A DNA stretch of 64,000 bases from Pristionchus mayeri. Taxonomy: Eukaryota; Nematoda; Chromadorea; Rhabditida; Neodiplogasteridae. Where the stretch lies: NCBI GenBank assembly GCA_036245805.1, contig BTRK01000001.1, positions 12,214,001-12,278,000 of the forward strand. The letters run 5' to 3'. The position numbers and the translations under genes were made by a program. Below the pieces are notes generated by a model. It worked only from the letters and a program-made list of their open reading frames with translations. It was not told the DNA's origin and made no database searches. Numbering within the stretch: the stretch's first letter is position 1; each line of letters starts with the position of its first letter. Below, in pieces: positions 46,582 to 58,200 of the stretch.

Positions 46582-46868
46582 AAAGGGGTGCTCCGAGGAA
46601 TGTTCAGTCACCCATGGTGACAGTGTGGATATTGTACAGGCCACTAACGCGATCAGAAATCACTTTGTCCGAAGCTCCACAGATGGCTTTGAGGCTATTT
46701 ACATACACGCAAAGTTCATTGATAGCGCAGGATCGTGCCTGATTATTTTATGTTTCATTTACTGTACTTAAAACTCGCCCCTTTCTCGGGATAAATTCGC
46801 TACAGTTTCCCATTGAGAGCGCAGAATTTTCGTGTTTTCTTCATTCCCCGGAGCACTCCTTTAAAGCT
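46582..46868. mobile_element. TTTAAAGGRG-type MITE
   Basis: TTTAAAGGGGTGCTCCG ... CGGAGCACTCCTTTAAA. Related termini to 11431, 29210 and 41131. No clear tRNA-like interior. Confidence 0.7.
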
Positions 46869-47769
46869 AAATACGCCGTTTGTCTTTGCCGTATTTTGGC
46901 ACCAATTTCGAATATCGTGAATCAGTATTGAATACGCCTTAGTGCCCGTATTTCCATGTATAGAGTCCCCAAGCTCCGCCCACTTTCCTCTGACACATTT
47001 CCCCTCGAAAGCGAGATTTTGGAATCACAAGCTTCATTCTCAACCAAATCACTCGCTCAAAAAAGGATTCGGAAGCTCTTTCCATTACCTTTCGATATAG
47101 CCCTGGCCCGCTGGTAAAAGTGTTCTCTGAATAGGTCAGCATACGATAATTAAGTTGCGAAAACGCTGGAATACGCTGGTTTGGCGCGTTCAGCGAACAT
47201 AGACATACGGGACAAGGCTTGTCTGATAGCCTATCGGTATTCTAGTACCTCTATCAAGAAAACTCGATAAAATATTGTTTCGTTGATTTGTGATTCAAAA
47301 GAAACCAGTCCGCGATACACTGATTAGGCGGAGAGAGCGGAGTGCATTCTCTCTCTCTCCCCTCCTCCCTCTTTTGCACCATTTTCTGCCCCGGCGCGTG
47401 TAGAGAGCGCCTGGGCCTGCAAAAGAGCGCGCTTGCATCCCTTCCTCGTCTTATCCATTGGGGGTGAGGCGCATCCGGGAAAGGGCGAAGCCCTGCCCAA
47501 ATTTTTGGCGATTTGACTGGAGAGGCAGCGGAATTGGCTCCGCCCTTTCCTTCCTCGTCTCGCATTTCTGCCGCTTTCCGTTGACACCTTTTCACGTACT
47601 TTATGACCTCTAGCGCGATTCAGAGATGAGATATCGACAAACGGCCAAAAGTATGATCTTATTTGGATCCCAGCGGGCATTCTGAGTATAGTTAGGGTGG
47701 CATAGGTTCATTTCGGCTATACCCCTTGTGGTCCCTATCCATGTAGATTGAAACGGCATTCGTTTTGGT
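46869..47769. other. Intergenic, no supported gene
   Basis: A GC-rich, purine/pyrimidine-skewed block at 47320-47600 lacks splice support or a recognisable product on either strand. Confidence 0.4.
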
Positions 47770-48010
47770 TTTTTTGATCTTATCAGTAGGGCCGATCACT
47801 GATCACTATTCCACGCCCTCGCTCGTCTCGAGCAATAGTCTGACTCTCTCGATATCACATGCTCTCTCGCCGCTTAGAGAAAGCGAGAGAGCATGCGATT
47901 TGGAGAGAGTCAGACGACTCGAGCACGGCATATTTAGAGCTCATGCGAGATTCGTGCGCATGTAAGTGTTTCTATGCCATTCGGATTCGCTAGTGATGAC
48001 AAGACATGCA
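47770..48010. repeat. Dispersed repeat carrying an H3 MITE
   Basis: Matches 40340-40510 on both sides of the hairpin at 47835-47917. The downstream part (GCATGTAAGTGTTTCTATGC) also corresponds. Confidence 0.75.
47835..47917. mobile_element. Palindromic hairpin MITE, family H3 (empty site known)
   Basis: ATAGTCTGACTCTCTCG ... GAGAGAGTCAGACGA flanked by CTCGAGCA on both sides. The paralogous repeat at 40340-40510 has a single CTCGAGCA and no hairpin, so the 8-bp duplication is confirmed by an empty site. Confidence 0.92.
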
Positions 48011-48865
48011 TCACTTGAAGCTTTCGTTGTTTCTCACGCTTTGATAAACTCATGCCGAGCGTAAAGGACGAGTTGGCGCTCTCAAATGGGATTGACCGGA
48101 AGACACATAGTAACACAGAACTGCCACATATAACCACCCCAACAAGCTCGCACCAGCCCAAATACCACCTTGACACTTCATCACGCCATTCCCGTCCCAA
48201 GAAGTGTTGGTGAATAAAGAATAAGAATATCCAAATCGTCTTCTTATTTTAGTCGCACATAAGGACCCCGAAGGGAGTCTCAAAACCGTTTTGCAAAGTT
48301 GCTCAATCGCATTTTCTGATTTCTCTTCCAGTTTGCGACTCGTCATCACTCATGTCAGACGATGTCAGTTGACGGTTTGACGATGTCAGTTGAGTTCGAT
48401 AAACGCTGTATATCATAGAATATTCATTTAACACACCTCATTACCGCTAAACCAATTGAGAGAGAGAGTGAAAAAACGAATAACTAATGGATAAATTTCT
48501 CGTAACACTGTAACTCTCCCTTTTATTACAGGTAAAAATCGCAAAACTGTTGATCAAACTTTCGGCTCCCCCCCCCCCCCCCGAAGAGAGTAGATCACGC
48601 AGGGGTGGGCGCTCCGGACTGAATCCGCCCAAATTGTCACTAACCTAGCAGTGTTCTTCCGCGAGCCCAGTCTGCACCTCTACCTTTACCTTTGCCCCCC
48701 CCCCCTGGGTCCTGCAAGCTCTCAGAAGTCTCGTGACAAATAAAGTTTCTAAATCGGAAACGCGCGCTCATTGTGAGCAGCTGAGGCTCAAACATGACAT
48801 CAGTATTGGACGGTGAATTCCGCGTATTTCGAAGCGGGATTCATTCTTCTAAGACGTTAAAGTGA
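48011..48865. other. Intergenic, no supported gene
   Basis: Contains a C-homopolymer near 48570 and a C-rich stretch near 48695, and no exon with good borders that I could connect. It lies downstream of member C. Confidence 0.4.
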
Positions 48866-49495
48866 TTACAACCACATTATCAGATACGACGATATCAACA
48901 ATAGCGTGATGATAACTGTGAGACAATTGCAGCTTTTGGTCGTAGTCTGCACGTTGCTTACTCCAGCTTTGCTCATTACCTGCAATATCATTAATACATT
49001 TCGAAAGTTGGGCCGTAGTCTAATTTACACTTTCCGACCGTCTTGATAAAAACAGGAAGGGTAGTGTATAGCGGCAGTGACCTTACATTTTGAACTCTAT
49101 GCAATAGCTCAAAAGATACGATTAAATAATGTGTTGTGCATTTCTGAACTTACGTCGATCTGAAGCGCGAAATTGTCCGTGCTTCCCTCCTTCTTGGCCC
49201 ACTTCACAGCAATTTTAACCGAATTTGCGTCATAAATCTTTGAGTAATCGTTGTTGTTTCCGGAAAATTCTACAACGTTTATTAGGCACTTATTCGATAT
49301 TTTGCCCATACCCTCCCTTCCTCCCCTACCCACTCATTTCTAGGTATCTCTCAATGAGTTTCGGCCGTACAACCCCCTTGCGATGGGGCTGGGAATGCGA
49401 AATTATATGGGAAGGGGGGGGGGGTGGGCCAAATATCGAAGAAGTGCCGACGAACTGGGTTTTTTACGCGGTTTTTATAGTTTGTCATGTACACT

Positions 49496-49552
49496 CCTCT
49501 CCTCTCTTCCCTCACTCTCCTCTCTTCCCTCACTCTCCTCTCTTCCCTCGCC
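49496..49552. repeat. CTCTCTTCCCTCACTCTC tandem repeat
   Basis: Three units of about 18 bp, just upstream of the LINE ORF1; possibly part of the LINE 5' UTR. Confidence 0.8.
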
Positions 49553-49671
49553 GCGATAGGGTGACCTCTTCCTCTCTCTCGCGCGACCCAATCGATACTA
49601 CGAGACTATTTAGCACTTGTTTCGTTTTTCTTCTAATTCTATTGTATATTTTCACTCCCTCTTATTAATTA

Positions 49672-50484
49672 ATGACTAAGCGTAAGTTCCCCTCCCCTTC
49701 CTCTGCCCTAGACGAAATGCTGCCGGTCTCTGTTCCCGATCCGGGTGAACTCCTTCGAGGTATTGGCAGATACCTCGATTCCCTCTCTCATGATGAGAAG
49801 GGAAATTCCCTCGCTCTGCTGCTCGGTACTTGTGCCCAGCAGATGAAAGAGCTGATGGCTAGATCGACCACATCGATCGATGATGCCATTGAGAGGGACA
49901 AGAGGATTCGCTCGGTGGTGGTTCAAGGGCTCCCTGAATCTACTGCGACGAAGGCCAGTGAGAGATTGTCGGATGACACTGCCAGAGTCATCGACATGCT
50001 AGACCTCGCTGAGCTGGAGCATATACCGGCTGCTGTTTTCCGAATGGGTGAGAGAAGGGATAACCGCCCCCGCCTTCTCAAAGTAATGTTCCATTCCCGC
50101 TCCGCCCAGATGTCCTTCCTGTCCCATTCCCGCACCGTTACTGCCAACTTCTCCAATGTGTATGTTCGCCCCTCTATGACCAAGACTGAGCGTGAAGCCG
50201 CCTACCAATTGCGAGTGAAGAAACGGTCGATGATAGCAGACGGAAAGGACATGTTGATCTACGGGGGCTTACTCATCGAGAAGTCACAACTTGAAGCAAT
50301 GAAGAAGTCTCTCCGCCACCCTCGCTCCCAGAACTACGATAAGTCTCGCACTCCCGCCCATCCCACTCTCGTTCCCTCCGCCACCACTCAGTCGCTCTAC
50401 CCCAAAATGCCTTCCCTCCTCGATTCTGCTCCCACTACACCCATCACTACTACTCCCAACTCAGTCGCCCCTCCTTTAAACTAG
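49672..50484 (+). CDS. LINE ORF1 protein (RNA-binding type)
   Basis: A 270-residue uninterrupted ORF directly upstream of an endonuclease-like ORF2. Residues 80-200 (RIRSVVVQGLPES, RPRLLKVMFHSRSAQMSFL, VYVRPSMTKTEREAAYQLRV) match the pattern of ORF1 proteins of CR1/L2-like non-LTR retrotransposons, which coat their RNA. The C-terminal 60 residues are Ser/Thr/Pro-rich. It lies on the plus strand, opposite to member C. The intact frame suggests a young insertion. Confidence 0.8.
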   Translation: MTKRKFPSPSSALDEMLPVSVPDPGELLRGIGRYLDSLSHDEKGNSLALLLGTCAQQMKELMARSTTSIDDAIERDKRIRSVVVQGLPESTATKASERLSDDTARVIDMLDLAELEHIPAAVFRMGERRDNRPRLLKVMFHSRSAQMSFLSHSRTVTANFSNVYVRPSMTKTEREAAYQLRVKKRSMIADGKDMLIYGGLLIEKSQLEAMKKSLRHPRSQNYDKSRTPAHPTLVPSATTQSLYPKMPSLLDSAPTTPITTTPNSVAPPLN

Positions 50485-50501
50485 CTCAGCCCGAGCCAGC
50501 G

Positions 50502-50645
50502 ATGTCCTCCTTATCATGCCACTATTTCAATATCCGTTCAGTCGTTAATAAGCTCGATGCTTTCCGCTCATTCCTCATGGCAACCCAACCTGATATCGTA
50601 TTCCTAACTGGGACATGGCTATCAAGCAAGACCCCATCATCGAAT
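50502..50645 (+). pseudogene. LINE ORF2, first ~48 codons only
   Basis: CHYFNIRSVVNKLDAFRSFL followed by PDIVFLTGTWLSSKTP is the start of an apurinic endonuclease domain (FNIRS...TETWL in relatives, with Gly here instead of Glu). It ends abruptly at the member C intron; reverse transcriptase is absent. Loss of the 3' end is the reverse of normal LINE truncation. Confidence 0.85.
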
Positions 50646-50782
50646 TGTATCACTCACCGAATAGTCTCCCTTGAAGCTGGTGAATCGAATGGCTCCACTG
50701 CTGGAGAGAACTGTGAGCAATGGGTCGGTCACGGTTACTCTCGAGGCAGAGAGTATTGTGGGCACTTTAGAGTTGTAGTTCG

Positions 50783-51060
50783 CTGAACAAATTTTTTAGT
50801 ATGTGTACGGCTATTTGGAAATCGGTAATTTTAGAAAATCATGACAGCTCGCAAAAATATCACTTTCGTGTTGTAGTTCGCTAGAAACACGAAATATATT
50901 GAATGATCAAAGAATAATTTATCTCTATAAAACAGTTAAAATGAGTTAATTTATATCCGGAATTTTAGTAAGATCTTGACTAAGAGCAGAATGAGCATTT
51001 TTGTGTTGTAGTTCGCTAGATATATTGTAAATGTGTATTTCTGATGTTTCCGTTCTGTCA
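50783..51060 (-). pseudogene. Two decayed partial copies of family exon 5
   Basis: Upstream of the real exon at 50658-50782, the acceptor-and-start motif (AGCGAACTACAACACGAAA on the minus strand) recurs near 50865-50885 and 51002-51022, each soon interrupted by stops. They look like remnants of tandem exon duplication. Confidence 0.6.
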
Positions 51061-51225
51061 ATGCATCTTATAAAAATTCATCATGACAAGCAACCACTAT
51101 ATATCAAGCCTCTCACGAGAGAATCGGGACAACGAGTTGACATTGAAAATAAAAATATTTAATTTTCAGTTTTTTGGTACGGGTATGGAGTCTAGAAGAT
51201 TTCCTTTGTTCGGTTCGACCCGATT

Positions 51226-52120
51226 GTTACTTGCAGCAGCAGCAGGCTGCTGCAAACTTGAGACGAAGGGCATTGGTTATTGAGGTTTTTATCAATAAAA
51301 GTGGTGACATTTGCACACAAAAGTGTTTCTATGATCAAATGATCGATTTTGGCGCACGTTGTTATTTTTTTCACTTTTGCGACCGATGCAGCAGACGCAT
51401 GTTAGACCAGTTTTTAATTTCTAAGTTGAACCCTGATTTTGAGCCGCAAACTAAACTTTCCCAGTTTGTAGAGCTTGAAATTATGCATATACCACATTTT
51501 TCCTTGATTTTATCTCGGTGATCTTGGCACATTCCCAAGCCGACGAAAACCTCGTAACGGGCTGCACGGCCCACCGGCAGTGGAACTGGGTTCACCAAGT
51601 CGCATGTTCAAACCCCAACCATAGCAGACAAGTTTTTTGCTATGTGATAACATCTAGAAAGCAAATCTGAAAGCATTACAGGTCATAAGAAAGAGAAAAA
51701 TTGATGGCAAAAGCTTGTCTGCTATGGCTGGGGTTCGAACTTGCGACTTGGTGAACCCAGTTCCACTGCCGGTGGGCCGTGCAGCCCGTTACGAGGTTTT
51801 CGTCGGCTTGGGAATGTGCCAAGACCACCGAGATAAAATCAAGGAAAAATGTGGTATATGCAGAATTTCAAGCTCTACAAACTGGGAAAGTTTAGTTTGC
51901 GGCTAAAAATCAGGATTCAACTTAGAAATTAAAAACTGGTCTAACATGCGTCTGCTGCATCGGTCGCAAAAGTGAAAAAAATAACAACGTGCGCGAAAAT
52001 CGATCATTTGATCATAGAAACACTTTTGCGTGCAAATGTCACCACTTTTATTGATAAAAACCTCAATAACAAATGTCCTTCGTCTCAAGTTTGCAGCAGC
52101 CTGCTGCGGCTGCAGCGCAT
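51226..52120. mobile_element. Foldback element with B-box-like segment
   Basis: Arms 51226-51625 and 51721-52120 are complementary with few differences (centre near 51673), for example GCAGCAGGCTGCTGCAAACT against its complement. Each arm contains GTTCAAACCCC or GTTCGAACTTG, resembling a Pol III B-box, but no complete tRNA fold. In a member C intron. Confidence 0.8.
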
Positions 52121-52159
52121 CTAAAAAATCTGAAACGTCGGTTTTAGTCTAATCTAGGC

Positions 52160-52778
52160 ATATACTAAATCAATCAATCAATCAATTTATCATGTCAGGC
52201 AATAGGTGCTCAGATGAGGATGGGGCGGTACTCTTCATAAGTTGCATTCCACCAGTGTTTGCCAATAGCTCGGGTCAAATCATCTCTCCATCGTATGTGA
52301 GGCTTACCAGGGGGCGATTCCTATTGTATGACGTCCACACCGTAATGACACGGCTCCACTGCTCCAGTTCCATTCTCCTGACCTTGAGGGCCCAGCGCGC
52401 TTTCCTTTTCCGTCCTTCCTCGATCCAATCACTCAGCTTCGTGATCCCGCGCACGCGTTCATTCCTCCAGCGATCTTTCAGCGTGACTCCCAACATCTTC
52501 CTCTGCATATTTCTTTGGGTAACACACAGCCGCTCTTTCTCACTCGCCCTCAGCGCCCAAACTTCGCTTCCGTAGAGTACGGTAGCCGTGACGCAGCTCT
52601 CGAATACTCTTCTCCTGGTCTTGATGGGTAGAAGGCGGGAGGACAGCAGATGGGAGATCTTGCTCCAGGCGAACCACCCTAGTCGAATTCTGTGTTCGAT
52701 CTCGTCAGAGTGATCAAGTGGGAGACTGATCTTCCCTCCGAGATAGGTGGCTTGACTAAATAGAAACATAATAAGCAA
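52160..52778 (-). mobile_element. LINE 3' fragment (reverse transcriptase C-terminus)
   Basis: On the minus strand, ATYLGGKISLPLDHSDEIEH, then KISHLLSSRLLPIKTRRRVF and ATVLYGSEVWAL, are the thumb and C-terminal region of RTE/craniate-type endonuclease-reverse transcriptases. The fragment ends in TGAT repeats, its 3' tail. Normal 5' truncation. Whether it is the same family as the ORF1 element at 49.7 kb cannot be judged. Confidence 0.85.
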
Positions 52779-52916
52779 GATTTCCCAAAATTTGGATGTC
52801 CACTGAAAATACCGATTTTTCCCGATTTTCTCATGAGAGGCCTGATATACCGCAGTACATACTGATGCAGGTACACATTTATGCGATAATCATGATATGA
52901 GTCTGTTGATTTGTTA

Positions 52917-53016
52917 GCTCCGAGAGTGAATAGTTCACTTCCACCATGCTCGAACGCTCGGAGCTACTACAGTTAGCTCCGAGCGTTCGAGCATGGTGGA
53001 AGTGAACTATTCACTC
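52917..53016. repeat. 46-bp-arm inverted repeat at the exon-4 donor of member C
   Basis: GAGTGAATAGTTCACTTCCA ... TGGAAGTGAACTATTCACTC, arms apparently identical, with the right arm running into the donor of the exon ending at 53019. Part of the intron start has been copied in inverted orientation. Confidence 0.85.
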
Positions 53017-53849
53017 ACCCGCTCCCCTCGCGACGATGTAGAGGAGAAAGGAGGGATCGGCAGCGCCCTGATTCACTAGTGTGTAGTCGGCGTTACTCGC
53101 CTAAAATTCAATTATTGATATTAATTAATGGCGCGAAATTTTTTTATTCGATGTAATGCTGAAAATGTCTCGTTTACTCTAAAAAATCTCACCGGCAATT
53201 CGAAGACTCTTCCTGCTTCCAGGTTGGCTAGATCCTGGAGACTGAATTTACATTTATTAATAATCATCTCGAATATGATTATATATAGCATTTTAAAGTC
53301 ACAAACCATCTTTCTAAAGCAGTATCGTATTGAAGTGACTTCACAGTGCACTCATTATTGCTGGAGCAGCACTGTGGTAAATCGAAGAAATTATTGCACA
53401 CCTCGCCCACTTCTTTTTCATGCTGTCCTTAATGATGATGTTGTCTCTCCTTGTGGGAGAATAGACCCTGCAGCCTGATTTGCAGCTGAATGAGGCCTGT
53501 AAAAGAATTATTATCAACATATGTGTGTCTTTAATCTGTTAAACATACAATATTGTCGGAGATTGACCCATAATATTCATAACCCCGAGGGATTCAATAT
53601 CGCACTGGGAGTTTGTGAATAATAAAAAACTTGGTGACTTACCGTATTCACGCCCCTGAGGTCCACATCATCCAGCACTTCCGACGAGGTGAAGGTCACG
53701 CGAGCATCGGCGCCTGTCGCTAGTAAGGCAACTAGCAGAGAAGCAACGAGCATTTCCTTGTATCGGAAACATAAAAATTTAAAGAAAGTAACTGTTATCG
53801 ATACTGGATATGGTGGAAACTTCTGAGGTAGTGGAAGAAATAGAGGAAA

Positions 53850-54470
53850 TGACGACATTTATGGACATATCCACACCCCAACTGGCGGCCTCTTTGTTGT
53901 CCTTATCATGACGCGTGCGATGAAAACTTATATGTTTGGCAACTTCCATGACTCAGTAACAGTTTTGTACTTTCTAAAAAAAATGTTTAATCCAATTTGT
54001 TACAGAATCTCATTTGTTCAAGGGAGTGATGAAAAAGGGAGAGGTCAAAAGGATTAAAAAATATTTTTAAAAAGGTAAAATGAGGGGGAAGTATCGGCTT
54101 TTATGAGCACATCCACACCCAGACTGCGGCTTCCCCTCCTTTCTTGTCCTTATCAAGTGACGCATCGCGCACAATAAAAGTGTTTTATGTGTGATAGTTT
54201 CCATGAAGCAGTAACAGTTTTGTACATTTCGTGGAATTCCAAAAACGCATTTTATGTATTGCGACATTTAATGTCTTTGTATTGTTAGGAAAAAAACGAG
54301 AGGTAAAAAAAGTTTACAAAAGAAAAAAAAATTAACAACGAGGGCATATTATGCTGTAAGATCAAACATCCCAGACTCCGGATGCTTCCTCCTTTTTTGT
54401 CCTTATCAAATGACGTTGCAAATGCATAAAATTAGTGGTGGTTTTCGTGTTCAAAACGTGGGAACAGCTA
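53850..54470. repeat. Three diverged ~250-bp tandem units upstream of member C
   Basis: Units around 53855-53990, 54075-54240 and 54340-54480 share TCCTTATCAnnTGACG and CAGTAACAGTTTTGTAC. Each has a GATA core (CTTATC) next to TGACG, as upstream of member B. They lie 100-700 bp upstream of the member C start and look like a duplicated promoter segment. Confidence 0.6.
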
Positions 54471-54480
54471 GGTGCTATTC

Positions 54481-55062
54481 GTCAACGAGCTTTTGTGTGC
54501 CCAAACGTGACTTATTGTGATCTTAAACTGACGTTACTCGAACATTACATGATCTTAAAAAGCACAATTAGTATTATTTTACAATATAATAATGATCAGT
54601 ATACTATCAGGGACTACGACTTGAGTATAGTTTCATTCATAAAGATAAGCCTACGAGGTGTGTTTCATTTCTTATATTTACATATTGGTAGTCAAGCGTG
54701 GTAAAAATCTGGCTGTTTGATCTATCAGCGCTTCTACACAATACCGGACAACTTCTAAGATAGCATTTACCTTATAGTTGAATTGCCTAATAGGATACTT
54801 CCCGCATCTCATTGGCAAAAAATAATTCAGTTTAGGAAATGTCTGCGTATCCTACTAGTAAATGTGCAATCATTCCTCGTTTATTTCGTTGTCCGGGATT
54901 GTGCAGAAGCACCGATCTTTTTAAAAATTATCCCGTTCGGCTTTCTGTCGTTGTTCTTTCGTTCTTTCGGATACCCTTTCGAACTGAATAACCATTTAGA
55001 ATAGTATGCTGCTCTTTGAAGATCAAGTCAAATTACAGATTGTATCACCAGTATACATTAGA
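54481..55062. other. Intergenic, no supported gene
   Basis: AT-rich. No splice-supported exon on either strand and no clear repeat apart from the H1 MITE at its right edge. Confidence 0.4.
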
Positions 55063-55166
55063 GTTCGTAATTTGGGTCACCGTATCTTCATTTCCCATAC
55101 TCTCTCGCCGCTCGACCGGTCTAGAGAGTGTGGGAAATGAAGAGACGGTGACCCGAATTACAAACT
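55062..55166. mobile_element. Palindromic hairpin MITE, family H1
   Basis: TAGAGTTCGTAATTTGGGTC ... CCGAATTACAAACTCAA with core CTCTCTCGCC..TCGACCGGTCTAGAGAG, flanked by GTATACAT and GTATAAAT (8-bp duplication, one mismatch). Confidence 0.9.
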
Positions 55167-55285
55167 CAAGTATAAATCACGTTCACCACACTCTGAAACT
55201 GTCGAATACGGAATGAGAAATGCAAACACAATCACGTAATGGGATGAGTACACCAATCATCGCGAATATTATTGTCTAGTGATGA

Positions 55286-58200
55286 CTAGCGTAGCAGAGC
55301 TTGAACAATGACTACGGAAAGGGTGGGAAGAACGCTCAGGGAACTTCCAATTTTAGTCGTGGTTATGATGGGAGGATCGACGTCGGTGCCTGAACGGGAT
55401 TTTGTATAATACAACAATTGGCTCGAATTGCAATTCTATGTCGTCACCAAAGCTAATATGACACAAAAATGTCGTTTGATCCAGCTTAAAGGACCATTTT
55501 AAGAAAAGATGTGCTCGATCGGAACATCACGTTATTCTTAGAGTTTTGGATAGATGAGCACTTCGTATAGTGCCCATCTTTGTGAAATATGATTAATTCT
55601 TACCGAAATCCAGCTGCATCGCCCAGCTACTTCCTGCAGCGATTTTGTACCAAGATAACAGCACCGCGAAGGTGTCCTTCGAGTAGTGTTCGCTGTACGA
55701 ATTTGTGCCGACGAATCTGCGAATGTAAGTGAATTAAGCAATCAATAAGTGTCTTGTTCAGATTAATGTACAGTCGCGAGCATAAGACACCGGACACTTT
55801 TGGAATGGGTTTGAAATTTTTAACCAGAAAAAATTCAATTCTGATAGTTGGAAGTTATGCACCGAATTCATCAGAGATTTTTCTTTTTGATATTGGGGTA
55901 TGATGAAATAGCCTAGTCATTGCGTAGTGATGACTCAATCAAAATGTACTTTTTCAAAACGGCATTATTCTTACATAGATTTTTTCCAGCTCGCCAAACT
56001 TTCTGAGGTTGGAGTTATGCTCGAGGCCTACCCAGAAAATTTTTTTCATGTTGCTGCGCGACCGCACATTTGCTGCAGCCTTGCTGCAAAATTGAGTTCG
56101 AAAATTCAGAACTCGGCTCCTCGTCAAGCTAGAGACTGGTTCAAGGCATTAAAATGATCGCTATCATGAGTCCAGATGATCCTGAGAATATAAAAACAAT
56201 ATCTCGAAATTGGCCCTCAAGTCATGAACAAATCACTTTTTTTGCATGGACATTTTTTGGACATTCATAACTACAAGGGAAATGTATGTAAAAATCTGGT
56301 TTTTGCATAGGAATGTTCAAAATGCATTGAAGATCTGATTTCCAACTTTTTAGAGCGATTAGAAACCTCTCCTGCCCGCGGCGAACGTTTTTCAGAGGTA
56401 TACTACTGCCGGAAAACACCTTGTTTACGCCTGTACTCTCTCGCTCATAGTGGTAAACAGGGTGTTTCTCGACACCAGCATACCTCCGAAGAACCGTCGC
56501 CGCGACCAGGAGAGATATCCAATCACTCTAAAAAGTTGGGAATCCGGTCTCCAATACATTTTGAACATTCCTATGCAAAAACCAGATTTTTTTCCTACAG
56601 TTCCCATGTAGTTATGAATGTCCAAAAATGTCCATGCAAAAAAGTGATTTGTTCATGCCCTTAGGGCAAATCTCGAGATAATATTTTCATATTCTCAGAA
56701 TCATCTGGAGTCGTGATGGCGATCATGTTGATGCCTTGAACCAGTCTCTAGCTTGACTATGAGCCGAGATCTGAATTTTCGACCTCGATTTTGCAGCATG
56801 TCTGCAGCAAATGTGCGACCGAGCTGCAACTTCAAAAATTTTTTATGGGTAATCCTCAGTCATATCTCCAACCACAGAAAATTTGGCCAGCAGGAAAAAA
56901 TCCATGTAAGAATAATGCCGTTTTGAAAAAGTACATTTTGATTGCGTCATTACTACGCAACGAGTGAGCGATTGCATCATATCCCAATATCAAAAAGAAA
57001 AATCTCTGATGAATTTGGTGCATAACATCCTACTAGCAGAATTGGAATTTTCCTGGTTAAAAAGTTCAAACCCATTCCAAAAGTGTCCGGTGACTTATGC
57101 TCGCGACTGTATATTCGTATGTGTTAGATAAAAAAGTATCAAATCTCGCTCATAGTCAGCGTCTCAACGAGTGAATTAGAGAAAGATGTATACTAGGACT
57201 TGAGAGAAATATGCTTACAAATTCTTCTTGTCGTTCACGTTGAATTGGATGCCCTCTACATTTGATTTTAGGTCGTACACTGTCTCGACGTCGAGACTGA
57301 AAAAAGCAAACATTAAAACAAATCTTCTCTAAAATCAGTACACATATTCCCGAGTATTTTTCGTGTATCCTAATAAATGAATAATTTTCTAACCGATCAG
57401 CCGCAAGTGTAAACTGCTCGATAACTTGACTGACAGTCGAATGGTAGTTCTGCCCGTTGTTGAAGGAGCATCCGACGTATCCTTCATGACTCGTGATTCA
57501 TACCTCGTTTCTATTTACACACTATTTTTAGGATGTATTATTTTAGAACTGTTCATTTAAGAACTCCACAGGGTATTAAAAAGTGCACCAAAAATTCACC
57601 ATTGAGATCAAAAAAAAAAGATCTGACCAATTACCTATTCGACCAAAATTTACACCCCACTATTTCGCACTTTGTTATCAATTGTGCCTTTATGTGCTGC
57701 TACGGATAACCGTTAATAAAGAATTAAACCAGTGTTTTCCTCTAAAACACTGGGAGGTGACTCACCGGGTGATGTGTACACCGTAGTTACTCCTGTAGCC
57801 TTCATTGGGTCTGCGGCTGTAATTTCATAGTATCGAAACCCTTTACATGAGGCAAATTTAGATATGGTGTGAAACGAAATACACCCCGATTTCTAAAACT
57901 TATTTTGGAAATTCCATTTTGTAAACGAAAAATTTAATATTTTTTTTCCAAAATTTGTATTTACGAAACAAAATTTCCATAGTACCCGAAATCAATTACA
58001 CGCTCCATCGCATGTACGGATGATAACAATCACAATATCGTTTCTCATGTGCCATTTCTCTCTCACCACCCTGGGCTTTCATCCGACCTTACAAGAGAGC
58101 AATGGTCTGACTCTCTTCAGTTTGCACGCTGTCTCGCCGGCCAGAGAGACGATAGAGCATGCAAACTGAAGAGAGTCAGACGATTGCTCGAGCAATGGTC

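Larger units (their letters stand above)
48866..53753 (-). pseudogene. Family member C: middle exons replaced by a LINE
   Basis: Minus-strand exons: 53643-53753 (signal peptide LVASLLVALLATGADA, SSEVLDDVDLRG), 53402-53496 (FSCKSGCRVYSPTRRDNIII), 53193-53241 (LANLEAGRVFELP), 53019-53100 (YTLVNQGAADPSFLLYIVAR), 50658-50782 (TVTDPLLTVLSSSGAIRF), 49154-49269 (SVKIAVKWAKKEGSTDNFAL) and 48866-48979 (stalk VQTTTKSC, hydrophobic LTVIITLLLISSYLIMWL). Exons 1-5 join in phase. The four exons that follow in member A (V-Y-A-A-G-F-D, T-I-D-F, Y-V-G-C, L-D-I-N) are absent; a plus-strand LINE 5' part lies there. The exon at 49154 begins in a phase unlike its paralogues. Introns also hold a 0.9-kb foldback and a LINE 3' piece. 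It probably no longer makes the full protein. Confidence 0.75.

Noticed and set aside
47254..47680. Overlapping long minus-strand ORFs in a GC-rich block
   Set aside because: High GC removes stops by chance; no splice sites or recognisable domain.
49225..49668. 147-codon plus-strand ORF upstream of LINE ORF1
   Set aside because: It crosses the member C exon antisense and low-complexity tracts; more likely LINE 5' UTR plus chance reading.
52192..52575. 127-codon plus-strand ORF
   Set aside because: Antisense of the LINE reverse transcriptase fragment.
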